Shown in pieces: positions 34,302-43,800 of a stretch of 64,000 bases of DNA (positions are counted from its first letter, which is position 1; the number at the start of each line of letters is the position of its first letter). Origin of the DNA: Spirosoma taeanense (lineage in GTDB: Bacteria; Bacteroidota; Bacteroidia; Cytophagales; Spirosomataceae); the NCBI RefSeq assembly GCF_013127955.1, contig NZ_CP053435.1:1922001-1986000 (forward strand), written 5' to 3'. A program made the position numbers and the translations under genes. The notes beneath the pieces were generated by a model. That model was not told where the DNA came from. It saw only the letters and a program-made list of their open reading frames with translations, and did no database searches.

Positions 34302-34907
34302 ATGCCCCTTTTCCACCAACTATTACTGGCCGCTGGTTCGATGCTCCTTGGCCATTCGGCAACCGCCCAGCGAGTCGAGCCACCCACAAACCTGCGCGAT
34401 TTTAGCGAGCAGCGCATTCGCCATCAGAAAACGCTGGGTTTCGCACTGGGGGGCTATGCGCTGGCCAACATTGCCATCGGCAGCATTGCGGCACCGCAAA
34501 CGACGGGCGAAACCAGATCTATCCATCGCATGAACGTGTACTGGAATCTGGTAAACCTGGGCATTGCCGGAATTGGTCTGCTCGGTGCACGAAATCGTGG
34601 GGGAGACGAAACCTTGGCGCAGGCCGTTCGGGAACACGAGAAAATGAAGCAGATACTGTTGCTGAACGCGGGTCTGGACATGGCCTACGTGATGGGCGGT
34701 CTTTACCTGCGCGAACGGGCTAACATCCGGCCTGATAAGGCCGACCAACTGCGGGGCTACGGCAAGTCGATTATGGGACAGGGCGGATTTCTGCTAGCCT
34801 TTGATCTGGTGAATTATTTCATTTTCAAACGGCAGGGCGACAAGCAGGAAATGCAGCTGATAAGCGTAGCAACCGTGGGGATGGGCGTCGTCTTACCGAT
34901 TAAATAA
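34302..34907 (+). CDS. conserved membrane protein of unknown function
   Basis: A 201-residue protein with a signal-peptide-like start (LLLAAGSMLLGHSATAQ) and about four further hydrophobic segments, including LGGYALANIAIGSIA, VNLGIAGIGLLG and NAGLDMAYVMGGLYL. Charged loops are rich in Arg and Gln (FSEQRIRHQK). I do not recognise a domain with certainty; it resembles DUF6992-type Bacteroidota proteins. It stands 52 bases after mobA with no clear functional link. Confidence 0.75.
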   Translation: MPLFHQLLLAAGSMLLGHSATAQRVEPPTNLRDFSEQRIRHQKTLGFALGGYALANIAIGSIAAPQTTGETRSIHRMNVYWNLVNLGIAGIGLLGARNRGGDETLAQAVREHEKMKQILLLNAGLDMAYVMGGLYLRERANIRPDKADQLRGYGKSIMGQGGFLLAFDLVNYFIFKRQGDKQEMQLISVATVGMGVVLPIK

Positions 34908-34995
34908 ACTATTTAAGGTCAGTAAACGGATGACCGCCTGTCTGAACCAATCCGGACGGGGTGCGGTTCTGCGGTAATTTATCGTTCACAACACG

Positions 34996-35805
34996 ATGTC
35001 AGCCATACTACAACCTTACCAACAATTCATTAATCAGGCCGTTGAGGTCATCCAACGCGATCCCGAAGCCCTGGGGCTGGCTGCGGGCGGCTCCTGGGCT
35101 TCGGGCGAAGTTGATTCGTATTCTGATCTGGATCTGGTGCTCGTTACGACGCAGCCGATTGCCCCTGACCTGGAGCCGATGCGGGCGTATGCGGCCCGGC
35201 TGGGCACAATGGTGGCTTCGTTCCGGGGCGATCATGTCGGCGAACCGCGTCTGCTGATCGCTCTCTATGAGCCGCCATTGCTGCACGTAGACATCAAGTT
35301 TCTGACCCTGCCTGAGTTTCACCAGCGCATTGAAGAGCCGGTGATTCTCTGGGAGCGTGGTCAGGCGTTGACAACGATTCAGCAGCAGACGCAGGCTGTT
35401 TACCCCGAATTTGATTACCAATGGGCAGAAGATCGCTTCTGGATCTGGATGCACTACGCCTTACTCAAGATTGGTCGGGGTGAGTTTTTTGAAGCGCTGG
35501 ATTTCCTGGCTTTCGTACGTAATGTAATCCTGGGTCCGATGCTGCACCTCAGAAATGGCGGCTTGCCCAGAGGAGTAAGACGGGTTGAAACGGCGTTGCT
35601 TCCCGATGATCTGGCCCGCCTGCGCCGGACTGTAGCGACGCCCCAACGAAAACCTCTGATCGACAGTATCCTGGAGGTAATGCACCTATACGAAGACCTG
35701 CGGGATCAACTGGCTCCGGCTACGTTACACCGTAATGATTCTGCAAAACGGCTGGTTGAATCCTATTTTAAGGCGATTATTGCTGCGGAAACGGTTCAAT
35801 CGTAA
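34996..35805 (+). CDS. nucleotidyltransferase-domain protein
   Basis: A 269-residue soluble protein with the minimal nucleotidyltransferase motif GGSWASGEVDSYSDLDLVLV (about residues 31-50), giving the G-S-x10-D-x-D pattern, and a third acidic site in LHVDIKFL. The C-terminal 130 residues are helical (RNVILGPMLHLRNGG). This class includes antibiotic nucleotidyl transferases and toxin-like MNTs. Substrate and role are unknown. No HEPN partner is adjacent. It lies 25 bases before guaD on the same strand. Confidence 0.8.
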   Translation: MSAILQPYQQFINQAVEVIQRDPEALGLAAGGSWASGEVDSYSDLDLVLVTTQPIAPDLEPMRAYAARLGTMVASFRGDHVGEPRLLIALYEPPLLHVDIKFLTLPEFHQRIEEPVILWERGQALTTIQQQTQAVYPEFDYQWAEDRFWIWMHYALLKIGRGEFFEALDFLAFVRNVILGPMLHLRNGGLPRGVRRVETALLPDDLARLRRTVATPQRKPLIDSILEVMHLYEDLRDQLAPATLHRNDSAKRLVESYFKAIIAAETVQS

Positions 35806-35830
35806 GACTGCGTGATGCCGTTGATGGAGC

Positions 35831-36349
35831 ATGAGGGCCAACGGTGATTTAGAGACAAAACCACAGAGAACAATAGTGAAACGTGACGATGAGTTTATGC
35901 GCGAAGCCATTCGGCTGGCGCGTGAAGGAATGATGAGCGGGCAGGGCGGCCCATTTGGCGCGGTCGTCGTGCGCGATGGCGAGATTATCGGGCGTGGCTG
36001 CAATCAGGTCACCTCGACTAACGACCCGACGGCCCATGCCGAAGTCGTGGCAATTCGCGATGCGTGCCGGAATCTGCAGACGTTTCAGCTGGAAGGCTGC
36101 ACGCTGTATGCTTCCTGCGAGCCCTGCCCCATGTGCCTGGGCGCTATCTACTGGGCTCGCCCCAGCCGGATTGTTTACGGCTCTTTTCATTCCGATGCCG
36201 CCGGGGCGGGTTTCGACGATCAGTTTATTTACGAAGAAATCGACAAGCCACGCGAGCAGCGGCATATTCCCATGCAGCAATGCCTGCGCGATGAAGCCAA
36301 CGCGGTCTTTCGGGAGTGGATAGCCCTGGAAGAGCGAATCCACTACTGA
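35831..36349 (+). CDS. guaD: guanine deaminase, CDA-fold type
   Basis: A 172-residue zinc deaminase from ATG 35831, or 157 residues if GTG 35876 is used, which fits the Bacillus GuaD length better. Motifs: GGPFGAVVVRDG, zinc and catalytic TNDPTAHAEV, and zinc SCEPCPMCLGAIYWARP, with the GuaD-type AGFDDQFIYEEIDKP that separates it from tRNA adenosine deaminase. It converts guanine to xanthine. It probably shares a transcript with the preceding nucleotidyltransferase. Confidence 0.88.
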   Translation: MRANGDLETKPQRTIVKRDDEFMREAIRLAREGMMSGQGGPFGAVVVRDGEIIGRGCNQVTSTNDPTAHAEVVAIRDACRNLQTFQLEGCTLYASCEPCPMCLGAIYWARPSRIVYGSFHSDAAGAGFDDQFIYEEIDKPREQRHIPMQQCLRDEANAVFREWIALEERIHY

Positions 36350-36380
36350 CGCGGATGAAGTGGGTTGACCGGAAAAGCCG

Positions 36381-36388
36381 TACTTTTG
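36381..36388 (+). promoter_or_regulatory. -7 element of kdsA
   Basis: TACTTTTG matches TANNTTTG 58 bases before the kdsA ATG. The nearest TTG (36365-36367) is closer than ideal. Confidence 0.5.
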
Positions 36389-36446
36389 CAGCCGTTGGCG
36401 AACCACAGCGCGTTCGTCGGCAGCCACGTAGTAATTCCTAGCAGCT

Positions 36447-37298
36447 ATGTCTCAAAAAATCGTTCGCGTCGGCGACATCGAATGTGGGTCGGATGAGTTG
36501 TTTCTCATCAGTGGTCCGTGCGTCATCGAAGACGAAAAAATTATGATGACCGTTGCTGAGCAACTCCGCGAAATCTCGGAAAAGCTTGGTATCAAGATCA
36601 TTTACAAATCGTCGTTCCAGAAGGATAACCGGTCCAGCCTGAACTATTACAACGGGCCCGGACTAGAGAAAGGGATTCAGATTCTGGCGAAAGTGAAAGA
36701 GCAGTTCGGTTTTCCGCTGCTGACCGACGTTCATTATCCCGATCAGTGCGCGCCCGTGGCTGAGGTTGTGGATGTGCTGCAGATTCCGGCTTATCTGTGT
36801 ATGCAGACAACGCTGACCGTAGCAGCCGCTAAAACCGGCCGGGTTGTCAACGTAAAGCACGGGCAGTTTCTGGCACCTGAGAACATGAAGCACCCGGTCA
36901 AGAAAATTGAGGATTCGGGTAATGATCAGATCATCCTGACCGAGCGTGGCTTTACTTTCGGCTATAACGACCTGGTGGTTGACCCGCGCAGTTTCTACCA
37001 CATGGCCCGCACCAACTACCCGGTTGTGTTCGACGTAACGCACGCCATTCGCAAATACGGGATTCCGTCGGCCGACGCTAAAGGCGGGGCGCGGGAGTAT
37101 CTGCCGGTGCTGGCGCGCGCGGGCGTAGCGGCCGGTGTGGATGGACTGTTCATTGAAGCGCATACGTGCCCATCAGAAGCGCTCTGCGATGCCGCTAGCC
37201 AGCTTGATATCCGCTATCTGGAAGAGTTTATGAAGCCCCTGCTGGAACTGCACGCCGTTGAAGTGAAATACCGGAACACCCTGCCGGAACTGGCGTAA
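36447..37298 (+). CDS. kdsA: 3-deoxy-8-phosphooctulonate synthase
   Basis: A 283-residue aldolase-type enzyme that condenses phosphoenolpyruvate with arabinose 5-phosphate to make Kdo-8-phosphate for lipopolysaccharide. Features: LISGPCVIEDEK, IIYKSSFQKDNRSS, KHGQFLAPENMKHPVKKIE, VVFDVTHAIRKYG and LFIEAHTCPSEALCDA. It is the first gene of a Kdo set (kdsA, HAD phosphatase, kdsB), with a hairpin between the first two. Confidence 0.96.
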   Translation: MSQKIVRVGDIECGSDELFLISGPCVIEDEKIMMTVAEQLREISEKLGIKIIYKSSFQKDNRSSLNYYNGPGLEKGIQILAKVKEQFGFPLLTDVHYPDQCAPVAEVVDVLQIPAYLCMQTTLTVAAAKTGRVVNVKHGQFLAPENMKHPVKKIEDSGNDQIILTERGFTFGYNDLVVDPRSFYHMARTNYPVVFDVTHAIRKYGIPSADAKGGAREYLPVLARAGVAAGVDGLFIEAHTCPSEALCDAASQLDIRYLEEFMKPLLELHAVEVKYRNTLPELA

Positions 37299-37314
37299 AG
37301 AGTAGAGTCTATTA

Positions 37315-37348
37315 TCTGCTGCGGAGAGGTCTCCGCAGCAGATCTTGT
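37315..37348 (+). terminator. near-loopless hairpin terminator/attenuator after kdsA
   Basis: A 14-bp perfect stem (37315-37328 with 37331-37344) with only two bases between the arms is followed by CTTGTTTTT. It lies just 8 bases before the next ATG (37353), so it may end most kdsA transcripts and let a fraction continue. Confidence 0.75.
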
Positions 37349-37352
37349 TTTT

Positions 37353-38060
37353 ATGATCGATATTGAGCAAACCTTTACCGCCCTCGGCGGTCAGTTCGTT
37401 ACGCCCGCGGAAGTCCTGACCCAAAAGCTTCGGACCATTCGGGCGGTGGTCTTCGACTGGGATGGTGTCTTTAACGACGGGGTTAAAACCGGCTCGGGCA
37501 GCAGCAGCTTCAGTGAAGTGGACTCGATGGGTACGAACCTGCTTCGGTTCGGATTCTGGCTGCACCATAACGGGCAGTTACCCGTTGTCGCTATCGTAAC
37601 GGGCGTTACGAATGATCTGGCCGATGCGCTCGTGCGCCGGGAGCATTTCCACGCCTGTTATTCGCAGGCCAAACACAAGGTTGAGGTTCTGCAGCATTTT
37701 TTGGATCGATTCAACCTGCAGCCGAAGGAAGTTGCCTTTTTCTTCGACGATGCGCTCGATCTGTCGGTGGCCGAAGTGGCGGGCGTTCGGATCATGGTAC
37801 GCCGGAACGCAAACCCGCTGCTGACGGATTACGTCGTGCGAAACGGTCTGGCCGATTATCTGACGGGTAATCCGAGCGGACAGTTTGCGGTTCGCGAGGG
37901 CTGTGAACTAATGCTGGGGCTGCTGGGTCAGTTCGATACGGTTATGGCCGAGCGGCTCCGCTACCGACCCGTTTACGATCAATATTATCAGCAGCGGCAG
38001 GCCATCGAACCCGCCTACTGGACCGTAGGAACCGCCGGTCCTGAACCCAAACTTCTTTAA
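37353..38060 (+). CDS. HAD phosphatase, KdsC-like
   Basis: A 235-residue HAD protein placed between kdsA and kdsB, where KdsC (Kdo-8-phosphate phosphatase) is expected. Motif I is VVFDWDGVFNDGVKTG (Asp-Trp-Asp instead of the usual Asp-x-Asp-Gly-Val-x-Thr), motif II threonine is in IVTGVTN, the lysine of motif III is in QAKHKVEVL and motif IV is FFDDALDLSVAEV. It has an N-terminal extension of about 25 residues and a C-terminal tail of about 50 beyond typical KdsC. Activity on Kdo-8-phosphate is inferred from context. Confidence 0.78.
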   Translation: MIDIEQTFTALGGQFVTPAEVLTQKLRTIRAVVFDWDGVFNDGVKTGSGSSSFSEVDSMGTNLLRFGFWLHHNGQLPVVAIVTGVTNDLADALVRREHFHACYSQAKHKVEVLQHFLDRFNLQPKEVAFFFDDALDLSVAEVAGVRIMVRRNANPLLTDYVVRNGLADYLTGNPSGQFAVREGCELMLGLLGQFDTVMAERLRYRPVYDQYYQQRQAIEPAYWTVGTAGPEPKLL

Positions 38061-38087
38061 TCGGACGATCTGTCCGGAACGTATCCC

Positions 38088-38891
38088 ATGCGAATTGGAA
38101 TTATTCCATCCCGTTACGCGTCCACGCGCTTTCCCGGTAAACCCCTGGCCGACATTGGCGGTAAACCCATGATTCAGCGGGTGCTGGAGCAGGTGCAGCA
38201 GGCGCAGTTGTTAGATAAAGTAGTGGTTGCCACCGACGACGAGCGTATTGCTGAGGTGGTGCGTCGGGTAGGGGGCGAGGCCATCATGACCCGCACCGAC
38301 CACCCCAGCGGCACCGATCGATGCTGGGAAGCCTATAACCGACTGGTGACTGATGGACTGATTCCGGGCCAGCCGACAGACTATATCCTCAATGTTCAGG
38401 GGGATGAGCCGTTTATTAACCCGGCGCAGATTGATGAGCTGGCGGCTGTGCTGGATGGCTCCGTTGAACTGGCAAGCCAGATGTCGCCGGTCGATTCGGC
38501 TGAGATTCTGCACTCGCCCAATGAAGCAAAGATCACGGTCAACGCCCGGAAGGAAGCCCTGTATTTCAGTCGGTCGGCGATTCCATTTCTGCGGGGTGTT
38601 GACCCGGCTCACTGGCACGAGCATCATACCTATCACCGCCATATTGGTATGTATGCCTACCGGGCCGACATTCTGGAAGCTATTACGCTGCTGCCGCCCT
38701 CTTCGCTCGAACGCGCCGAATCGCTGGAACAACTACGATGGGTAGAAGCCGGTTACCGAATCAAACTGGTCGAAACGCGTTACCAGAGCCAGAGTGTCGA
38801 TGCCCCTGACGATGTAGACCGGGCGATCCGGTCGGCCCCCGAATTTGCTAAAAAGTCTACGCCTGAAGCGGCCGATTCAACCGGGCTGTAA
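38088..38891 (+). CDS. kdsB: 3-deoxy-manno-octulosonate cytidylyltransferase
   Basis: A 267-residue enzyme that activates Kdo with CTP for lipid A assembly. Signatures: IPSRYASTRFPGKPLADI at the N-terminus, VVATDDERIAEVV, TDHPSGTDRCWEA and LNVQGDEPFINP. The C-terminus carries about 20 extra polar residues. It follows the HAD phosphatase by 27 bases, forming the Kdo branch. Confidence 0.95.
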   Translation: MRIGIIPSRYASTRFPGKPLADIGGKPMIQRVLEQVQQAQLLDKVVVATDDERIAEVVRRVGGEAIMTRTDHPSGTDRCWEAYNRLVTDGLIPGQPTDYILNVQGDEPFINPAQIDELAAVLDGSVELASQMSPVDSAEILHSPNEAKITVNARKEALYFSRSAIPFLRGVDPAHWHEHHTYHRHIGMYAYRADILEAITLLPPSSLERAESLEQLRWVEAGYRIKLVETRYQSQSVDAPDDVDRAIRSAPEFAKKSTPEAADSTGL

Positions 38892-38927
38892 CTGCCAGAA
38901 TACGTTCAGGATTTTCTGCTGATCCCT

Positions 38928-39590
38928 ATGTCATCTCACCATATCGTTCGCGATAAACAGGAACCGGCTCTTCTGATTGCCAACGGCGAAGCCTGCCAGC
39001 CCGAACTCATGGGGCAGTTGCTGGAATGGAGCCCGGTAGTGGTAGTGCTCGACAGCGCCATCTGGCGGGTACTTGATCTGGGCATCAAAGTAGACGTGTT
39101 GCTCGGTGATTTCGACCGGGCGCTGGACCTCGATACGATTCGGGCGCAGCAGTACCCACTGGAGGTAGTCCATGCCCCCGACCAGAACAAAACCGATCTG
39201 GAAAAAGGAATTGAATACCTCATTGAGCATGGGTTTCCTGCCGTAAATATCATCTGGGCAACGGGCCGGCGGGCGGATCATAGCCTGACGAACATGACCA
39301 GCATCGTGCGGTACAAAGACCAGATCCGGATTGTGCTGCTGGACGATTACTCCAAGATTTTTCCGCTCGTGGGGCGCTTCGAGAAATGGTATGAAGCCGG
39401 AACGACTATCTCGCTGATACCCGTCGGCACGGTAACGGGCATCGCCACGGAAGGGCTACTGTATAATCTCCACGACGAAAGCCTCCGTCTCGGTTACCGG
39501 ACTGGCAGCAGCAACGAAGCGGCTCGGGACGGGTTTGTACGGATTACGGCCGGGGAGGGTGACCTGCTGATTATGGAGTGCTGGGATTGA
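38928..39590 (+). CDS. thiamine pyrophosphokinase-like protein
   Basis: A 220-residue protein with TPK landmarks: LLIANGEACQPEL, VVVLDSAIWRVLDLGIKVD, LLGDFDRA (metal-binding Asp), DQNKTDLEKGIEYL, WATGRRADHSLTN and a C-terminal beta part with ISLIPVGTVTGI and SNEA. It would turn thiamine into thiamine diphosphate using ATP. In place of the usual GDxDS there is GDFDR, a small departure. It is 36 bases after kdsB on the same strand. Confidence 0.85.
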   Translation: MSSHHIVRDKQEPALLIANGEACQPELMGQLLEWSPVVVVLDSAIWRVLDLGIKVDVLLGDFDRALDLDTIRAQQYPLEVVHAPDQNKTDLEKGIEYLIEHGFPAVNIIWATGRRADHSLTNMTSIVRYKDQIRIVLLDDYSKIFPLVGRFEKWYEAGTTISLIPVGTVTGIATEGLLYNLHDESLRLGYRTGSSNEAARDGFVRITAGEGDLLIMECWD

Positions 39591-39611
39591 TCGCTCAACC
39601 AAACTATTGTT

Positions 39612-40829
39612 TTAGCGGTGGACGAATAATCTCGCCTGAACCTGATTCAGCTTATGGTTCAGGTTCGCCTGCGGTAAGAGCTGTAGCCACGACCCCAGTA
39701 ACAGCATGGCCCAATACGGGCGAATAAGCCGCTGATACTGCACGGGCAGTTGACCCACCCAAAGCAGCCCAGCCGTGAGCAGGCAAAATGTGCTGGGAGC
39801 CATCAGGCGTAGGTTTGGGGCATCAAACGGGCTTAGCGTGCGTAGTATGAACAGCACGCCTACGTAAACGAATCCGGTCATTACGAATAACTGGCTTAGG
39901 GTGGCCGTTTGCCGTTCGTCGTTCATAGGCCTGTAGGCCCGGCGCAGACGCCAGCCGCCAAGGCTCAGGAGCACTCCCTGAAGCCCCACGCCCAGCCAGG
40001 CCAGCCAGTCCGATCCGCCGACCGTAAAGTCTCGGATTAGTAAGCCCTCGTTCAGGAGTGCCCGCCCGAAAAGCCAGGCAAGCTGACCCGACGATTCGGT
40101 AGGAAGAAACCGCTCACCACCGAATGCCGAATCCGAGAAAAGGCTGTTTAGCTCGAAATAAGTCCCCAGGCCAGTAATCCCCGCAAGTGAAGCCGTCAGC
40201 AGCTGCCTGCCTATTGAACGCTGACGGGCTATTGGCAAGGAAAGTCGCTCTGGCGACAGCCAGCTAAGAAGAGCTAGTAGTCCGGTTAGTGCGAACACAT
40301 ACCCACCGACGTAACGAACCAGAAACAGTGCGTAACCCACCAGAATTAATACGATAGTTCGGCGCGGTGTTGGTGCGGTTAGCAGGCAGTGAAGCTGCCA
40401 GACCCACTCGGCCAGCAGGACCAGAAACACCGCTTCTGACCAGGTATAGGTCAGGAGTTTCAGAAAGCCGCCCAGCCACCAGACCGAGAGCATCCAGGTT
40501 GCCCGTTGCGTACCTAACCGACGGGTCCAGACCCAGCCCGAAACCATCAGAAAAAGTCCGTTGATAAGTTTGGAGGCCACCAGGACGGATAACCCGGTTA
40601 GCCCCGACAAACCCGCAATCAAGGCTGGGTAGCCAATGGGGAATGTGCCATTCCAGACCAGTCGGCCAGTTTCTTGCACCACGTATCCCCGACCCGCCAG
40701 CAGGTTGGCGGCCGACTGCAGGTAATAGCCCGAGTCGATACTCGTGCCGTGGTTGGGATTACTCAGAACAAGTCCTGCCAGTAGCAGACCGGTCATTGCG
40801 AAACCGGCCAGAAGATACCAGCGGCTCAT
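39612..40829 (-). CDS. polytopic membrane protein, glycosyltransferase-like
   Basis: A 405-residue protein with about ten hydrophobic helices. The first periplasmic loop (IDSGYYLQSAANLLAGRGYV) and FPIGYPALIAGLSGL resemble the ArnT/PMT-type membrane glycosyltransferases that use lipid-linked sugars, with an Asp in the first loop. No other conserved residue confirms activity. It overlaps the following porU2 start-stop pair by four bases (ATGA), so it is translated after that gene. It could modify exported proteins or envelope glycans. Confidence 0.7.
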   Translation of the reverse strand: MSRWYLLAGFAMTGLLLAGLVLSNPNHGTSIDSGYYLQSAANLLAGRGYVVQETGRLVWNGTFPIGYPALIAGLSGLTGLSVLVASKLINGLFLMVSGWVWTRRLGTQRATWMLSVWWLGGFLKLLTYTWSEAVFLVLLAEWVWQLHCLLTAPTPRRTIVLILVGYALFLVRYVGGYVFALTGLLALLSWLSPERLSLPIARQRSIGRQLLTASLAGITGLGTYFELNSLFSDSAFGGERFLPTESSGQLAWLFGRALLNEGLLIRDFTVGGSDWLAWLGVGLQGVLLSLGGWRLRRAYRPMNDERQTATLSQLFVMTGFVYVGVLFILRTLSPFDAPNLRLMAPSTFCLLTAGLLWVGQLPVQYQRLIRPYWAMLLLGSWLQLLPQANLNHKLNQVQARLFVHR

Positions 40830-43800
40830 CGGGTCAGAATAAGCCGGCCTTTCAATGAAATCGTATTGGCTACCGGCAGATCGGCGCCTTCAATGCTGTA
40901 CAGGTACACGCCCCCCGCCAGCGCCGTTCCCGCATCGGAGGTGCCGTCCCAGAACCATTCATTCAGGCCGATGCGCGCCGGGCGGTGCAGTGTCCGGACG
41001 ACGCGGCCCGTCAGGTCACTGATGAGCACCGTCAGATCGGCGGGTGGTGTCAGACCCGTCAAGATTATCGAGAAGCGGGTCTGCTGGCCGAATGGATTTG
41101 GGTAAACGCTGACAGCGGTCAGTTCCGGCTGATTTCTAACCGTGAAATGGATCTGGTAGGGAGCCCCCCGGTTGCCGCTCAGATCGGCGCTGATAGCCTC
41201 GAACCCGTAACGGCCATCGGGCAGGGGCGTGCTGGGCTGATAGCTCAGACGAAAAGCATTATCGGACCCCGCGGCTGTCCACTGCACGCCGTTACCGCGC
41301 AGGCTGAGCCGTTCGTAAGGGCAGGGACCGTTCGTGCAGGGACGCTGAAGATATAGTTCCACCTCAGTCGTGTCGGCACGTAACAGACGTCGGTTATCGT
41401 CCTGCACCAGAACGTCGATGACCGGCCGGGCGGATACCACATCACCATCGCTGATACGTTGACCATCGAACGCTACTTCTACAATAGGTGGCGTCAGGTC
41501 GGCCGGGAAAGGCAGGCTGCTAACCTGTCCGGCCGTACTGATTTCGGCTTTATTGTTCGTTTCGCTCGTTTCGGTAATCCGGTCGTCGGGGTCCAGCAGC
41601 AGCTCGAAGTAAGTCGTTCCACTTTCCGTAGGATCGTTGGGCAGTTTCCATTGGAGCGTATCAGTATAAAACGGAGCCGGTTGCGTAAACCGCTCCTCCC
41701 GGATGAGTAACCCACTGGCTTCGTAGCGCCGGAAACGAACCGTTAGGGGGTTGTTCGATACCCGTCCGTAGTTGATTAAAACGCCCGACACAACGACGGA
41801 GTCGGATGCTGCCAGCGAACCGCCCCGGTTGCCGCTTAACCGCAGACTTCCCGGCGCAACGGCAAAGTCAGCTTTCGGGAACGGAAAAACGCTCACGGCC
41901 GGGTCGCCCTGTAAGGTCATCTGCTGGGCCGTTGTTACCTCATACACAGACGTATGCGTTTGCAGATACCGTCGGATGGTTTCCTGCTGTAAGTAAGCGA
42001 GCGGCTTAGCCACGTAATTGCTGTCGGTTAGTAGCGCGTACAACTGATCGGAGTAGCTTTTCAGTGTATGGCCAAACCCGTTGTAGGTATGGGCCATAAA
42101 CAGCACGGCGCCCCGGTTTGGCGTCGTGATCCAGTCGGAGCCGAAGGTCGGCAGGCCGAAATAGAAATTGCCGGCTGCGCAGCCATTCGCCAGCATAAAT
42201 GGATAGCGGCCCTGGTTTCGGTAACCCATCCGGTCGTCGCTGGCAAAACCGACATCAATATCGGATACGTCCAGGCTTGAATGGCCAAACATGGAGATCA
42301 TGCCGAAGCCCCGGTTAACAAGGTCCACCACCGAGAAGGACTCAACCGGATTATCGGTTTGTTTCGACAAGGTCGTAACGCGCCCACCGACGTAACGCGC
42401 TTCCACAACGTCTTTAAACTCGTCAACAAACTGACGGAACGTCTGAATCTCACTTTCGGTATTGCCACCGCTCAAGTGCAGAATGTTCTTACGCCATAGG
42501 GCGGGTTCGCTGGTATTTTCATGTTCTTTGACCTTGCTGAGGTAGTCCAGCACCGTCTGGGATCGGGTTGCGTTCAGCCGACCGATGGGCATGGCTGGTA
42601 CGTTGGCCACTTCGCCGTTCAGTCCTTCAACCAGACCCAGATCTGAGCCGGGCCAGCCCGCATTCGGGACCAGGTCGAGCAGCAGACCATTGGGATTCTT
42701 ACGGATACCCTGCGGATCACGCGATTGCCCGACTAGAAACAGAAATTTAGGTCTGTTACTGTTGCGGAGCATATAATCGGCAAACCGCCGAATGCCCAGC
42801 GGGTGCCGTTCTCCGTAACTGAACTGATCGAAAAGCTGGTCGATGTTCACCGTCAGGGTGTCATAATGACCGCCTGCTTCGGAAGCCCGGTAGGCCGCGT
42901 AGGCCCGGATGGGGTCGGCTACTCCGCTCACTGGCTGACGCAATATCGGGTGGGTGATGATGACATAATTAGCTGTCTGAGAAGCAAACGAACGAAAGGC
43001 AACCGGCTTGATTGACAGAACCGAAAGCGGCTGGCTGGTCATCAGTAGGGTTCGTTCGGTCTGACTATCACGTACCACGCCCCGCCAGCGGCCACCCGAC
43101 AACTGGCCATCAATACGTCTCAGATCACCCGAATGTGTAATGTCGAACAGCCGACTGCCTGCCGGGACGTTCAATAGCTCCAGCGAAGACCGTCCGCCCG
43201 GGTTCAGGCGTAGATGCAGCCATTTGCGAGCCGCGCCCCCCATATCCAGGCGCTGGGGGTAGCGCAGTTTCAGGTACGAAGCCGATACCTCGTCTTCCTC
43301 CTCGCGGGGCAGTAGGCTCACCAGCACGCTGCCCGATTTGGTGAGGTCGTTCGGGGTTAGCTCAGTTTTAAAAAAGGTGGTGTTATAATCCTGAAATAAC
43401 TGCGTGCCGAGCGTTCGCAACGACGTAGCGGCTGGCCCGGCCAGGTATTCAACCCGGTGGGCACGCGGGTTACGCCCGACGAGCAGGTAACTGATTTGCG
43501 GGTTGACACCGGCCCCTGCTACAAAACCTGTTAGCGAAAACGATTGGTCGTAGCGCGTGTTTGTCCGAACAACCGGTCCGGTCCAGCCTTCACCGACGTC
43601 ATAGCCGGTCAGGATGGCCCCGTTGCTGTAACCGGCCCCGATTGGGTAAATGGTGCCAGCCGGGTAAGTCTGCGTAAAGACCCGAAGTTCTTCTTCCCAA
43701 TGATACGGCTCAGGTGTCAGGCCCGAGAAGTCGGTATCGGAATAAGCCGTTATCCGCCTGCCGGGCCGGCCATCAGGACGCCAGGTCAGAAAATAAGCAG

